Below are positions 11,926 to 21,692 of a DNA stretch of 64,000 nt, piece by piece. A model generated the notes under the pieces. It was not told where the DNA came from. It saw only the letters and a list, made by a program, of their open reading frames with translations, and did not search any database. The stretch spans positions 22,163,569-22,227,568 of the forward strand of contig JAJEKV010000003.1 in the NCBI GenBank assembly GCA_021234155.1, written 5' to 3'. The DNA comes from Isoetes taiwanensis. Its lineage: Eukaryota; Streptophyta; Lycopodiopsida; Isoetales; Isoetaceae. A program made the translations under genes and the position numbers. Position 1 is the stretch's first letter, and every line of letters starts with the position of its first letter.

Positions 11926-12258
11926 CTACCACAAATGATCGTTGGCATCCTCGAAAGCTTCATGTCTGGACATGTCCCAATAGTCCCATGTGCGGCGAAG
12001 AGTTTGCTTCAGGTCTTCGAAAGCCCGTTCTCTGAGAATGTTAACTACCTCCATCCCCTTGGCTGGATCATAGGGCTCCCCTAGTGGTGCGGGTTCCTCT
12101 ACCTCGTAACCTTCGTCCCATTCGGGGTACTCCCCATACCTTTGGCCATAATCCTGGTCGGGCGGCCCTGGATCATCCCTCCTTATCTGATCGGTAATTC
12201 TCTCTTCATATTCTTCGAGTGTCTCGTCTGCAAGATGATAGAAATGAATATAGAACAT
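11926..12258 (-). CDS. Acidic 110-aa ORF upstream of gag (ORF3)
   Basis: Small ORF starting at ATG 12,258. I do not recognise the family. The protein is acidic and rich in Asp, Glu, Tyr and Pro in its first half (for example DETLEEYEERITDQIRRDD), and its second half has Arg/Trp-containing helices (RRTWDYWDMSRHEAF). A near-identical copy is intact in the right arm (18,165-18,497) with only a few substitutions, which suggests the frame was real when the duplication occurred. It lies in the same orientation as gag and about 0.5 kb upstream. A pyrimidine-rich stretch ending in CTTGCAG just after the start resembles a splice acceptor, so the true N-terminus may come from an upstream exon. Function unknown. 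Confidence 0.55.
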   Translation of the reverse strand: MFYIHFYHLADETLEEYEERITDQIRRDDPGPPDQDYGQRYGEYPEWDEGYEVEEPAPLGEPYDPAKGMEVVNILRERAFEDLKQTLRRTWDYWDMSRHEAFEDANDHLW

Positions 12259-12453
12259 TGAACAATTTCGTTATACTCTAAACTCCAATAGATAGAAGAA
12301 CGCATCATGGAAGAGAACAATTTTAATTGTATTCATTGATACAATAATCACAATTGATAAGAAGATGGTATATCATAACTATAAAATGGCTAAAGAAAAT
12401 GCCAAACCAAAATGCTACAACTATACGCAATACAGAATGCGAAATACAATTAA
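12259..12453 (-). other. Interval holding the inner end of the left inverted-repeat arm
   Basis: Short noncoding interval. The long inverted repeat shared with 18,021-29,733 ends at about 12,400, inside the interval. The right-arm partner joins LTR sequence at the equivalent point, with GCAT common to both partners. Confidence 0.6.
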
Positions 12454-13854
12454 CTAAGAGCTAGGTCCCCCCTCTTCATTCGTAGGCCGAGTGGGTGGTG
12501 GCGGCGGTCGGTGTCGTAGCAGAGTCACCCCTGGGTCTACTGTGGCAGCCGCAATGGAGGCAACCTCCGCCGGATAAGCAACCGCCAATGGGGCCGCCGT
12601 AAGGAGCTTCATACTCATACAGGGTGCAATATCTTGTCCCAGGGCCGTCAAGGCAAGATCCCGTCGTACGAGTACATAAGTGAACGTACGATAGGGAAGC
12701 TTCTTGTGCCCGGCCAATGTGGAAAGAGCACGGAGGGTCCACCATGAAGCTTCGGCCTCCGGCCCTAGGTCCCGGGCTATAAAAAGAACTTGCCCCTGTC
12801 GAAAAGCTGATAAGAAGAAGCGAGTAAGGTGGTTTCCCAATACCTTTCCTTGCGGGGTCTCTGACGTGGCCACCTCCTTATCCAAGTCCATAGGGACTTC
12901 TTTTTCCTTGAGTTCTTGCTGCTCTTCCTTCAAATGAGCAGGATTATGGTATAAATCCTCTCCCTCCTCATCCGAATCGGAGGGAACCTCGACCATATTA
13001 ATATTTGGAACATGGGGTCCCATAGCCATAAAGGCTTCCGGTGAAGGCTGAGAGGCCGGATCCCGCATCACTAGTTCCCGAAGTCGTAGCAAAGTCTCAG
13101 CTGGCTCTAAGGTCTCCTGGTGGAATTGGAGTAGCTGTTGTACCTCCTGAGGAAGCTCAATAGGAGCGAAGTCGATGAAGTCATCCATACAATACTCCGC
13201 TAATTCATAGAGTACATGGTCCTTGCGCCGGCGCTTAAACCCGGCCACCATGTGATAGGTCCAGATGATATCATCCAAGAGAAGATATTCTTGCCCTTGG
13301 TGATACACAACTGGAAGGGCGTCTAGCCCTGACAAGTGTGCAGCTTGTTCCCGGCGTGGTGGCATCTCCTCTGCCAACTGCTTCCAACGGGCGAAGTCAC
13401 CCATGCCTATATGCTCATCTTCTTCTTCCTCAAAAGGCTCAGGAAGTTTGCCTTTCTCTGCCGGCAAAGTCTCATCCTCAACATATTGGTCCATGAGGAT
13501 GGCTAGGGCAAAGGCAACTTCGAGATATTGTCGCCCCTGATGCTGCACAACTGGCAACTGCTTGCCCCATCTAAGCTTCCCTTTCAGCACATCATACGCG
13601 TGGGTGTCACCCCCTAGCATATCCCGGACTACATCCCGTTCTAGATACAACTGGAGAGGATCCCCAAGAGGAATACACAAAGGAAGCATCTCCTCTGTAT
13701 AAAACTCTAAGAATCCGGCATAATCTGGGTGCCGCTGCATATTAGTGATGAGATCAAGGCGCTGACATAGCAAGGGCCGTAACAGGTCGAAGGGCACTTG
13801 CGGATCCCAATGCTCTCCATCCTGGTACCATGCAAGTAGGTCGGTGGCAGCCAT
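12454..13854 (-). CDS. 466-aa unknown protein of the element's 5' region (ORF2)
   Basis: Open frame of 466 codons from ATG 13,854, which sits in a good initiation context (CCCATGG). An in-frame extension of 10 codons upstream lacks an ATG. I do not recognise the family. Two internal segments resemble each other, LPVVQHQGRQYLEVA (about residues 100-115) and LPVVYHQGQEYLLLD (about 185-200), each followed by a hydrophobic helix, so there may be a duplicated domain. The middle is acidic (SDSDEEGEDLYHN, then EELKEKE-like stretches), and the C-terminus is a proline run (RPPPPPTRP). No membrane segment or signal peptide is seen. It lies between the H3-like ORF and ORF3, all in the same orientation and downstream of the primer-binding site. 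An intact frame of this length suggests recent selection or recent insertion. A structural or chromatin-related role is only a guess. Confidence 0.65.
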   Translation of the reverse strand: MAATDLLAWYQDGEHWDPQVPFDLLRPLLCQRLDLITNMQRHPDYAGFLEFYTEEMLPLCIPLGDPLQLYLERDVVRDMLGGDTHAYDVLKGKLRWGKQLPVVQHQGRQYLEVAFALAILMDQYVEDETLPAEKGKLPEPFEEEEDEHIGMGDFARWKQLAEEMPPRREQAAHLSGLDALPVVYHQGQEYLLLDDIIWTYHMVAGFKRRRKDHVLYELAEYCMDDFIDFAPIELPQEVQQLLQFHQETLEPAETLLRLRELVMRDPASQPSPEAFMAMGPHVPNINMVEVPSDSDEEGEDLYHNPAHLKEEQQELKEKEVPMDLDKEVATSETPQGKVLGNHLTRFFLSAFRQGQVLFIARDLGPEAEASWWTLRALSTLAGHKKLPYRTFTYVLVRRDLALTALGQDIAPCMSMKLLTAAPLAVAYPAEVASIAAATVDPGVTLLRHRPPPPPTRPTNEEGGPSS

Positions 13855-14044
13855 GGGCGCTGGAAGGGAGGAGGAAGGAAGCAAAATAGATATAACAAAT
13901 GAAATGAAACTTTGAAGATCCTTTTTAACCCCTTTTAGTTATGCTGACGTCAGCATTTTCGTACTTAATACAAAATAGAAGGTAAGTTTTTTTTTTATTA
14001 AATATCAAAAAAATATTTACAATACAATTGTCCTGCAAAATTTT

Positions 14045-14689
14045 CTAAGGATGCTCTCCCCGAATCCTGCAGGCGAGGGCTAAATCCTTTGGCATTATGG
14101 TGACCCTCTTTGCGTGGATAGCGCAAAGATTGGCATCACCAAATAGTGCCACCAGGTAGGCCTCCGCAGCCTCTTGGAGCGCCAAGATGCCAAAAGTCTG
14201 GAAGCGGAGGTCGGTTTTAAACTCTTGGGCGATCTCCCGAACCAACCTCTGAAAGGGGAGCTTCCATATCAGAAGTTGCGTGGACTTCTGAAACTTACGG
14301 ATCTCCCGTAAGGCCACAGTGCCGGGTCGGAACCGGTGGGGTTTCCTTTGTGGAGCAGGGTTGGTAGGCGCCCCCCTCTGTCGTGGTACCGTCTTGGCCC
14401 CAACAACTGGTCGAGAAGCATCCACCCGCTCCTGCCTCCGACTGGAGCTCGCTTTCTTCCCAAAAGCTCTGACAGTCTTTAGCTTTTCCTTGTACTGGCT
14501 GCCGGACTTTCGGGCTACGGCTTTCCGCCGGTGCTTAACGGTTGTATGCTCCGTTTGGGTTGGGCCATGCCCACTCCCCGATCCCCCATTCCCCTGCCGA
14601 TCCGGCTGCTCTTCCCGGGCCTTCGCCTCCTTTTCCCTTTGGATCCTTTCCTGCTCCTCTCTGAACTCCCGAGCTCTCCTGAGGTCTTC
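14045..14689 (-). CDS. Histone H3-like domain protein, in frame after a TAG
   Basis: Open frame of 214 codons with a complete histone H3 fold at its C-terminus. It has the alpha-N region ([17 protein letters not shown]), alpha-1 ([20 protein letters not shown]), alpha-2 ([14 protein letters not shown], then [10 protein letters not shown]) and alpha-3 ([15 protein letters not shown]). By eye against remembered canonical plant H3, about 80 of the last 99 residues match. Cys110, His113, Arg116 and Asp123 equivalents at the H3-H3' interface are kept; Arg63 is Trp and Arg128 is Cys. Loop 1 has canonical length, unlike CENH3. The usual N-tail (ARTKQT, K4, K14) is absent. Instead there is a Glu/Arg coiled-coil-like stretch, a Gly/Ser linker and a basic tail with an ARKS motif (14,504-14,515). 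There is no in-frame ATG after the TAG at 14,690-14,692, and the frame is the same as the upstream 204-codon ORF, so expression would need readthrough or loss of that stop. It lies between a retroelement primer-binding site and gag, same strand. Confidence 0.85.
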   Translation of the reverse strand, partial: EDLRRAREFREEQERIQREKEAKAREEQPDRQGNGGSGSGHGPTQTEHTTVKHRRKAVARKSGSQYKEKLKTVRAFGKKASSSRRQERVDASRPVVGAKTVPRQRGAPTNPAPQRKPHRFRPGTVALREIRKFQKSTQLLIWKLPFQRLVREIAQEFKTDLRFQTFGILALQEAAEAYLVALFGDANLCAIHAKRVTIMPKDLALACRIRGEHP

Positions 14690-15304
14690 CTAAACATCAG
14701 CGTACAGTCGTGTTGTACTGCGGTGAAGGAGCTCAGCGTGGTACCGGTCAGGTCGCTGGTTCATATCAATCTGGACCGTCGTTAGGTAATCCAGACTGAT
14801 ATTAGGAATCACTCCCCACATGAAGCTCTGAGAAGCTTCATGCCATGTATATGGGGGAATCTCGATGGCCCTGCCATCAATGATGGCGACTCCATCTCCA
14901 AGGTACCTGTACTCTCGACCTCGAGCCGCTGTATCGGCTCGTTCTATCTCTCTGCGGTCATCCTCCCTGGCCAAGTTCCGAATGCGGTCGGTCTCTGCTC
15001 TTATGTCCTCCTCTTCAGTGTGGCCTTCGCATTCGGAAGGGTAGAACTTAACCAACATCATGACCAAGTCAGGTTGCTCGGCCATGGTGTAAGGAAGCTG
15101 GCGGAGATTGAGCCTGACCAAAAACGGCTCCGAGTAATGGTAAATGGGATAGGGGATCCTATCATTATTCTCAAATCTGTTTACCAACTCGTTCAAAAGT
15201 ATATCAATGAAGACAGGGTCAGTAGCCATATGCCGGGCGATCAAAGTATAAATTTCCACTATGGTGAGGGTAGTGGGGTCCACGGTGCTCTTGGTGTTGG
15301 CCAT
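14690..15304 (-). CDS. 204-aa unknown ORF, first after the primer-binding site (ORF1)
   Basis: Starts at ATG 15,304 in a good context (GTATGGCC) and ends at TAG 14,690-14,692; the same frame then continues into the H3-like domain. The first ~90 residues look globular (IYTLIARHMATDPVFIDILL, then RLNLRQLPYTM). They are followed by a charged helical stretch (EEEDIRAETDRIRNLARED) and a second globular part ending LYADV. I recognise no family. The charged helix, and another just after the TAG, suggest coiled-coil or oligomerising segments of one longer protein. Being the first ORF after the leader, it is the natural start of translation on the genomic RNA, and the H3-like part could be a C-terminal extension made at low level. 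Function unknown. Confidence 0.65.
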   Translation of the reverse strand: MANTKSTVDPTTLTIVEIYTLIARHMATDPVFIDILLNELVNRFENNDRIPYPIYHYSEPFLVRLNLRQLPYTMAEQPDLVMMLVKFYPSECEGHTEEEDIRAETDRIRNLAREDDRREIERADTAARGREYRYLGDGVAIIDGRAIEIPPYTWHEASQSFMWGVIPNISLDYLTTVQIDMNQRPDRYHAELLHRSTTRLYADV

Positions 15305-16052
15305 ACTATGGCGCTGAGGTCTAGGTAGGGCGCTTGCGGCTAGGGAAGCGGTAGTGAAGGCGCTAGGGTTAACGAAGAACCAGGGTGGAAGAACAAGGTC
15401 AGGTCCGGCGGCTATGGCAGGCGTCGGCTCTAGCGGCCGAAGGCGCTTTAAGGCAGGGAGGAAGCAAAAAGTTAACGGCCTTTAACCCCTAAAAAGTTTT
15501 AAAAGTTTGCTTATTATTTTTTTTTTAAAAAAAACATTATACGGCAGAAGAATACGCGCAAAAATACGGTCGGGCGCCGACGGCATTCTACGCGCTCCCA
15601 CCGCGACTGGGGGTCGTCGAAAAGCAAGCGGCACCCGGGTTGACTTTCGGGCCCGGGTTGACTCGCGACGGTACAGTCGGGCACCGACAGCATTTTAGGC
15701 TCTCCCACCGCGACTGCAAGGCGACAAAATTCAAGCGGCGCCCGAGTTGACTTTCGGGCCTTTCCGTGACCATTTTTCTGCCAGCGACGACTGTCCTAGG
15801 GTATTTGGGTACGCCCGATCCAATAGAACCACTTTCTCCTTCATCTAAACTACCTACAAAAATTTATAACCCCTCCAAACTTGGGGCCTCCAGTTGCCCT
15901 AAACGTATTAAGACTTACACCCTACTACATCAACCTAGCACAGAACCAAACATCAAAGAGCTAAACAATCATACTAGCTTAACTTCCACCTAACCACCGA
16001 ACTAACGAGTTAGGGTTTGGCCAGTGCTATGATTTCGAGCAATCGAAATCAC
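15305..16052 (-). other. Untranslated leader of the gypsy element
   Basis: About 750 bases between the primer-binding site and ORF1 with no convincing ORF. It contains two imperfect direct repeats of roughly 115 bases (about 15,565-15,680 and 15,680-15,775), recognisable by CTCCCACCGCGACTG and GTTGACTTTCGGGCC, each GC-rich. Next to ORF1 there are homopolymer runs near 15,517-15,535. Such repeats in a retroelement leader could fold for packaging or dimerisation, but this is inference. Confidence 0.6.
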
Positions 16053-16065
16053 GGCTCTGATACCA
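16053..16065 (-). promoter_or_regulatory. Primer-binding site for tRNA-iMet
   Basis: The minus strand reads TGGTATCAGAGCC, the classic complement of the 3' end of initiator methionine tRNA. It lies one base after an LTR end (CGTCACA). This fixes the element's orientation and shows that the ORFs at 15,304-10,326 lie just downstream of a 5' LTR. Confidence 0.93.
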
Positions 16066-16066
16066 C

Positions 16067-18023
16067 TGTGACGCTCCCTGAATATATACGACCCCGGGGG
16101 ATTCACCTCTATTATAGGTATATATGCCATGTGCGTTCCTTAGGTTGCCAAAAAACCCATTGTATACGACAATTCCATATGAAAAACCCTTTGTATACGA
16201 CTACATTATTTGTAAAAGAATGCAGCCCATATCATATAATTACTTGCCTAAAACTCTTTTACTTGACAACCCCTTCCATACATATACGATATCTCTATTA
16301 TTTTATATATATGTAATATATATTATCATAGTCATATCATATTATCACAGAATCCCCAACAGTAGAAGCTCACCAAAAATGACGGACCCTTACAGTATGA
16401 ATACAAATCGAACAATGGCGCCACCACACTCCCTCTGGTATCTGTACGACATTCAACCTATAAAAACCTTATATTTTTCTTATGTATACGGTACCAGAGA
16501 GGCAATAAAAAAACCCATTTGGTGCACTCACATGTTTCATACCCCATAATCTAGGTGAACCCCCCGGGTATACGACCCTCGGCCGTATACATACGGGGAC
16601 TTTCCCCTCACATGGCGACCATCCCACCATGAGCAGGGCCCTCCGTCTAACCTGGGCCATCTACGTAGAGATGCTCGAGTGAAGGACACGGAGGTGTCAT
16701 TCGGCTCACGCCTTCGATGGGCTCCTACGTCGCGGAAGCATGAGTACAAGGTTAGCACATAGCATAAATCATATATAAATAACCACCACGAAGGGTGGCG
16801 CATCCATCCAAGTACCAACGGCAAAGAATATGCATCTAAACCTAAGAAAACACCCCAAACCCCAGGTTCTACCCCGGCTCAGACTCCTGTGAGGATGGAC
16901 TGACGGCTCGGTCTCAAGAGATCGTGAGATGAGGGTGTAACCCGGCGTTAGTGGCATAGAAAATCGGCTAGGGTTGTCCACTCCATCCGCCCCTCCTGTG
17001 CACACTTTGCAGATGGGTCGATCCACGCTATGGGTTCGCTATAGCCTTCCGGAGACGCAGACTCAAGGTATCACCCTTTGAGCCTACTCCAGGGTTCATG
17101 ACGCCCCGGTCCGATGAGACAGGTCAGGGAAGCGTCCCCTTCCAGGGATCCAAGTGGTTCCATGGGTGAGCTAGAGAATACGTGCGCGCATCGGCGACCC
17201 TTGCATCCGTGCATTCACTTACTCACCCTAAATCTACTCAAAGTGCAAGATGCTCCATACGGATCACACCTCTACACCCGGGGAGTGTCGGACCCATACC
17301 GGTCCTCTACGTGACCCGGGCTATCGCCTAGTCCACTTTGTAGGAGTCTCAGGAGCCTTTTATGTTCGTGCAAGACCCCACCCCCACTTCACCACTGCGT
17401 CGCTTCTCTGGTGCTAAGCCATACCATAGCGTCTACGACCCGGTGGTCTCTTGTACACATGCCGCATCTAATGGAAACATTACGAGCTCTATCTAGGAAC
17501 ATACTATCATACATGAGCTCAAAGGTCTCTACCCCCTTTAAACCCCTTTTTAATGGAAGCTACCGAAATACTTCATAGATACATCGATCATTCCTTAACA
17601 GAGCACCATTCATAACTGAAATATAATCCTACTTACCACCGAAGGGTTAATATCAACAAGGCAATCAGAAAAGAGTACTGAAATACTATCTTACAATTCA
17701 CAAGCTAAACTACTACTAACCCATGTTTCGGCTGGAACCATTATCGTGGGGTGCTTCCATATTGCTGTAACTAGGGTGGCAGCGACAGCTAGTCGTTGTT
17801 CAGTGACTTGGGGAAATCAGCAACAATCCTTGGGCGCTCAACTGCGTCGATTATGGTTGATATGGGGGTGGTGATCCACCTTAATGGTTCCAATTAGTAT
17901 TCACCATGCTGGCCAATCGAGTTTGGCCAGGTAGCGCCTTCCCAAACCATAATTAGCTTAATTATCCTTCTTAATTATTAATTCCTTAATTATAGGTTAT
18001 TATCCTTAGTGATTAAGTTAGCA
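16067..18023 (-). repeat. Ty3/gypsy 5' LTR, truncated at its start
   Basis: Minus-oriented LTR whose 3' end (..GAGCGTCACA) is at 16,067. It carries the terminal ~0.5 kb missing from the other copies (16,067-16,580) and then matches 20,101-21,530. It is cut at about 18,021-18,023, where a GCAT shared by both partners joins it to the noncoding flank of ORF3 in the opposite orientation. Combining this copy with 20,101-21,679 gives a full LTR of about 2.1 kb. Confidence 0.88.
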
Positions 18024-18164
18024 TTTTCTTTAGCCATTTTATAGTTATGATATACCATCTTCTTATCAATTGTGATTATTGTATCAATGAATACAATTAA
18101 AATTGTTCTCTTCCATGATGCGTTCTTATATATATTGGAGTTTAGAGTATAACGAAATTGTTCA

Positions 18165-18497
18165 ATGTTCTATATTCATTTCTATCGTCTTGCAGACGAG
18201 ACACTCGAAGAATATGAAGAGAGAATTACCGATCAGATAAGGAGGGATGATCCATGGCCGCCCGACCAGGATTATGGCCAAAGGTATGGGGAGTACCCCG
18301 AATGGGACGAAGGTTACGAGGTAGGGGAACCCGCACCACCAGGGGAGCCCTATGATCCAGCCAAGGGGATGGAGGTAGTTAACATTCTCAGAGAACGGGC
18401 TTTCGAAGACCTGAAGCAAACTCTTCGCCGCACATGGGACTATTGGGACATGTCCAGGCATGAAGCTTTCGAGGATGCCAACGATCATTTGTGGTAG
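18165..18497 (+). CDS. Acidic 110-aa ORF, right-arm copy (ORF3)
   Basis: Inverted duplicate of 11,926-12,258, starting at ATG 18,165 and intact. It differs in a few residues (for example a Trp for Gly after DDP and Gly for Glu after EV). Noncoding sequence of about 500 bases separates it from gag. The same acceptor-like CTTGCAG lies a few codons into the frame. Function unknown; conservation between arms may reflect either selection or recent duplication. Confidence 0.55.
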   Translation: MFYIHFYRLADETLEEYEERITDQIRRDDPWPPDQDYGQRYGEYPEWDEGYEVGEPAPPGEPYDPAKGMEVVNILRERAFEDLKQTLRRTWDYWDMSRHEAFEDANDHLW

Positions 18498-19001
18498 CTT
18501 TTCTATGCACTAAGGAGGCTTTTTAACCTTCTTATTATAAGCCCCACATACGACTATCAACCTGTTATCGTCCAGGCCTGGGCACGTTACAAGCTCGTTA
18601 GGGCTGTACGTGAAAGTGTTCGCTACTCAATCTTGTACCCATTTGCGAACCCCTAGGCCCGGTCTCCTCAGTTTTGTTTTTTTTATGCTCTATGTGAGTT
18701 GAACTTCAAATCTCCGATGTATAATGTCTGTCCTTGTATTATATCCTTGCATCAACTTTTGTCACTACCAATGTACTGAAACTTAATGAAATGACTGTTT
18801 TTCCTTGTAATAAGGATCTTGCCCATCGTATTTTTTTTTTCCTTGTATTCTCTCTCTACCCTCTCCGCAATGATATTTTTGTGAGACTTTATGTTACTAT
18901 AATTCTGCTTATATCTTTTTATCCTCGATATAGACGGTGCACGCAATGCCGCCTGGCAGACGCCCTCAAATGCCAGTAGACTAACACCTGAACAGGAACT
19001 T

Positions 19002-20096
19002 ATGTTAATGAAGAGACAATTAGTCGAGTTACAAGCTCATGTGTTGCACGCCACTCCACCACAGCATATACAAGAAGACGGACCGGAGTTACCTCTGCTA
19101 CCGCCAAGTCCACCTACACAGCAGCCATCTCCACCTGAAACCAGTCCTGTACCTGCACAGAGAAGGGCCCGTCCTAAACGTCATCGGAGTTCTTCTAGGG
19201 ATAGCGCCACCTCCTCACAATCAGCCACTTCTGTGTCCTGTGAGTCGTCGGTGTCAGCTGGTGACCATGCAAAGCGCCGCGATAAGAAGTCTGCAAAGGC
19301 GGTTGATCTGACCATAACTAGTATATGGAAGAATAGAAAACTGGCCCAGTTCGATGGGAAATCTAGAGGCGGACTGAATGCAGAGTCCTGGTTGGACGAG
19401 ATGAAGGAGTTTGGGAAATCCTATGGCATGACAGAAAAGGATACAGGAAAGGTTGCCACAACAAACCTTACAGGAGCTGCCCGTATTTGGTGGAAGGGCT
19501 ATGCCAGAGCCAAGCATCTGGACAGAAGCAGGTGCAAGTTCAAAAAGTTTGCCAAAGCTTTTAAGTCGCATTATGTGCCTCGTACGCACAAATGCCAACA
19601 GATCCAGACCTTCTACAGGTTAGAGCAGAAGGGTATGTTGGTTCAGGCCTACACTGATGAGTTTATGCGCTTGAGGCTGTACGTACCAGGCATGAATGAA
19701 AAGAGGGCGGTGGAGGGCTACATTGAAGGGTTGGCCCCATCAATTAAACGAATGGTTAAGGCCATCGACCCGAAATCAGTTGCAGAGGCTGAGGCTAAGG
19801 CATTGAGCCTCGAAGAGGACACACCAAAGAACCAGTATCTGCGTCCTGCTCCTTACTCACAGCCACGGCCGCCCACACCTTACAAACCCCGCTCGCCAAG
19901 TCCGGGGCCCTCTCAGCAGAACTCTTATGGCCGCCAGGAAAAGAAAGTCACCTTCAGCACGCCCGATAAACCAAACAATGTCGGTAAAGAAGTTCGGAAT
20001 CTCTTACAGTCCATTTCTAAAGAGGCTCGAGAACAACTCCGCCGAGATAAGGCATGTTACAGGTGTATGCGACCCGGGCACTTCATGCAGAATTGC
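19002..20096 (+). CDS. Chromovirus gag (right arm), frame intact up to a rearrangement
   Basis: Gag from ATG 19,002 with no frameshift. A Pro/Ser/Arg-rich N-terminus precedes the gag domain (GGLNAESWLDEMKEFGK, ARIWWKGYARAKH, TFYRLEQKGM), a Pro-rich linker, and a CCHC knuckle ([14 protein letters not shown]) near 20,050-20,095. After the knuckle the natural continuation into protease is lost. The frame instead runs for about 60 codons into inverted LTR sequence and stops at 20,282, so those residues are not genuine gag. The same false join is seen at about 10,325 in the left arm. The frame is also open upstream of the first ATG to 18,903, preceded by an acceptor-like CGATATAG. Confidence 0.9.
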
Positions 20097-21679
20097 CTCC
20101 GGCCGTATACATACGGGAACTTTCCCCTCACATGGCGACCATCCCACCATGAGCAGGGCCCTCCGTCTAACCCGGGCCATCTACGTAGAGATGCTCGAGT
20201 GAAGGACACGGAGGTGTCATTCGGCTCACGCCTTCGATGGTCTCCTACGTCGTGGAAGCATGAGTACAAGGTTAGCACATAGCATAAATCATATATAAAT
20301 AACCACCACGAAGGGTGGCGCATCCATCCAAGTACCAACGGCAAAGAATATGCATCTAAACCTAAGAAAACACCCCAAACCCCAGGTTCTACCCCCAGCT
20401 CAGACTCCTGTGAGGATGGACTGACGGCTCGGTCTCAAGAGATCAGCAGACAGAGGTATAACCTGGCGTTGGCTGGCATAGAACATCGGCTAGGGTTGTC
20501 CACTCCATCCGCCCCTCCTGTGCACACTTTGCAGATGGGTCGATCCACGCTATGGCTTCGCTATAGCCTTCCGGAGACGCAGACTCAAGGTATCACCGTT
20601 TGAGCCTACTCCAGGGTTCATGACGCCCCGGTCCGATGAGGCAGGTCAGGGAAGCGTCCCCTTCCAGGATCACAATGGTTCCATGGGTGAGCTAGAGAAT
20701 ACGTGCCGCATCAGCGACCCCCGCATCCGTACCCGACTTACTCACCCTAAATCTACTCAAAGTGCAAGATACTCCATACGGATCACACCTCTACACCCAG
20801 GGAGTGTCAGACCCATACCCGGTCCTCTACGTGACCGACTATCAGGCCTAGCCCATTGTAGGAGTCTCAGGAGCCTTTTATGTTCGTGCAAGACCCCACC
20901 CCCACTTCACCACTGCGTTCCCTTCTCTAGTGCTAAGCCATACCATAGCGTCTACGACCCGGTGGTCTCTTGTACACAGGCCGCATCTAATGGGAATATT
21001 ACAGGGCTCTATCTAGGAACATACTATCATACATGAGCTCAGAGGTCTCTACCCCCCCTTTAAACCCCTGTTTAATGGAAGCTACCGAAATACTTCATAG
21101 ATACATCGATCATTCCTTAACAGAGCACCATTCATAACTGAAATATAATCCTAACCACCGAAGGGTTAATATCAACAAGGCAATCAGAAAAGAGTACTGA
21201 AGTACTATCCTACAATTCACAAGCTAAACTACTACTAACCCGTGTTTCGGCTGGAACCATTATCGTGGGGTGCTTCCATATTGCTGTAACTAGGGTGGCA
21301 GCGACAGCTAGTGGTTGTTCAGTGACTTGGGAAAATCAGCAACAGTCCTTGGGCGCTCAACTGCGTCGATTATGGTTGATATGGGGGTGGTGATCCACCT
21401 TAATGGTTCCAATTAGTATTCACCATGCTGGCCAATCGAGTTTGGCCAGGTGGCGCCTTCCCAAACCATAATTAGCTTAATTATCCTTCTTAATTATTAA
21501 TTCCTTAATTATTAATTCCTTAATTATAAGTTATTATCCTTAGTGATTAAGTTAGCATAGCTAATTTAATCCCTTTTAGGTCAACCCCCTAGGTTACTAT
21601 ACCCCATGGTGGTGTATCTATACTGGGTGACGTGTCAATGTATTTATACGTATACCGTATAAATACTTGGAACGTCACA
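20097..21679 (-). repeat. Ty3/gypsy 3' LTR, truncated (minus orientation)
   Basis: Minus-oriented LTR starting at 21,679 (TGTGACGTTCC on the minus strand) beside a polypurine tract, and ending at about 20,097 where it is fused to gag. It is the inverted counterpart of 8,777-10,325. Confidence 0.88.
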
Positions 21680-21692
21680 TTCTCCCCTCCTT
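21680..21692 (-). promoter_or_regulatory. Polypurine tract
   Basis: The minus strand reads AAGGAGGGGAGAA immediately before the LTR start at 21,679; identical to the tract at 8,764-8,776. Confidence 0.88.

Noticed and set aside
14045-14425. Centromeric histone (CENH3) interpretation of the H3-like domain
   Set aside because: Loop 1 has canonical length and the FKTDLRF and LCAIHAKRV segments are canonical. Plant CENH3 normally has a longer, divergent loop 1. A divergent H3 of element origin fits better.
14045-14425. H3-like ORF starting at 14,425
   Set aside because: The codon there is GTG, not ATG, and the frame is open upstream to the TAG at 14,690. A separate short start is not supported.
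12454-16052. Centre of the inverted repeat as an endogenous large DNA virus fragment
   Set aside because: The only flanking evidence is a retroelement primer site and LTR on one side and gag on the other, all in one orientation. No viral replication or capsid gene is visible.
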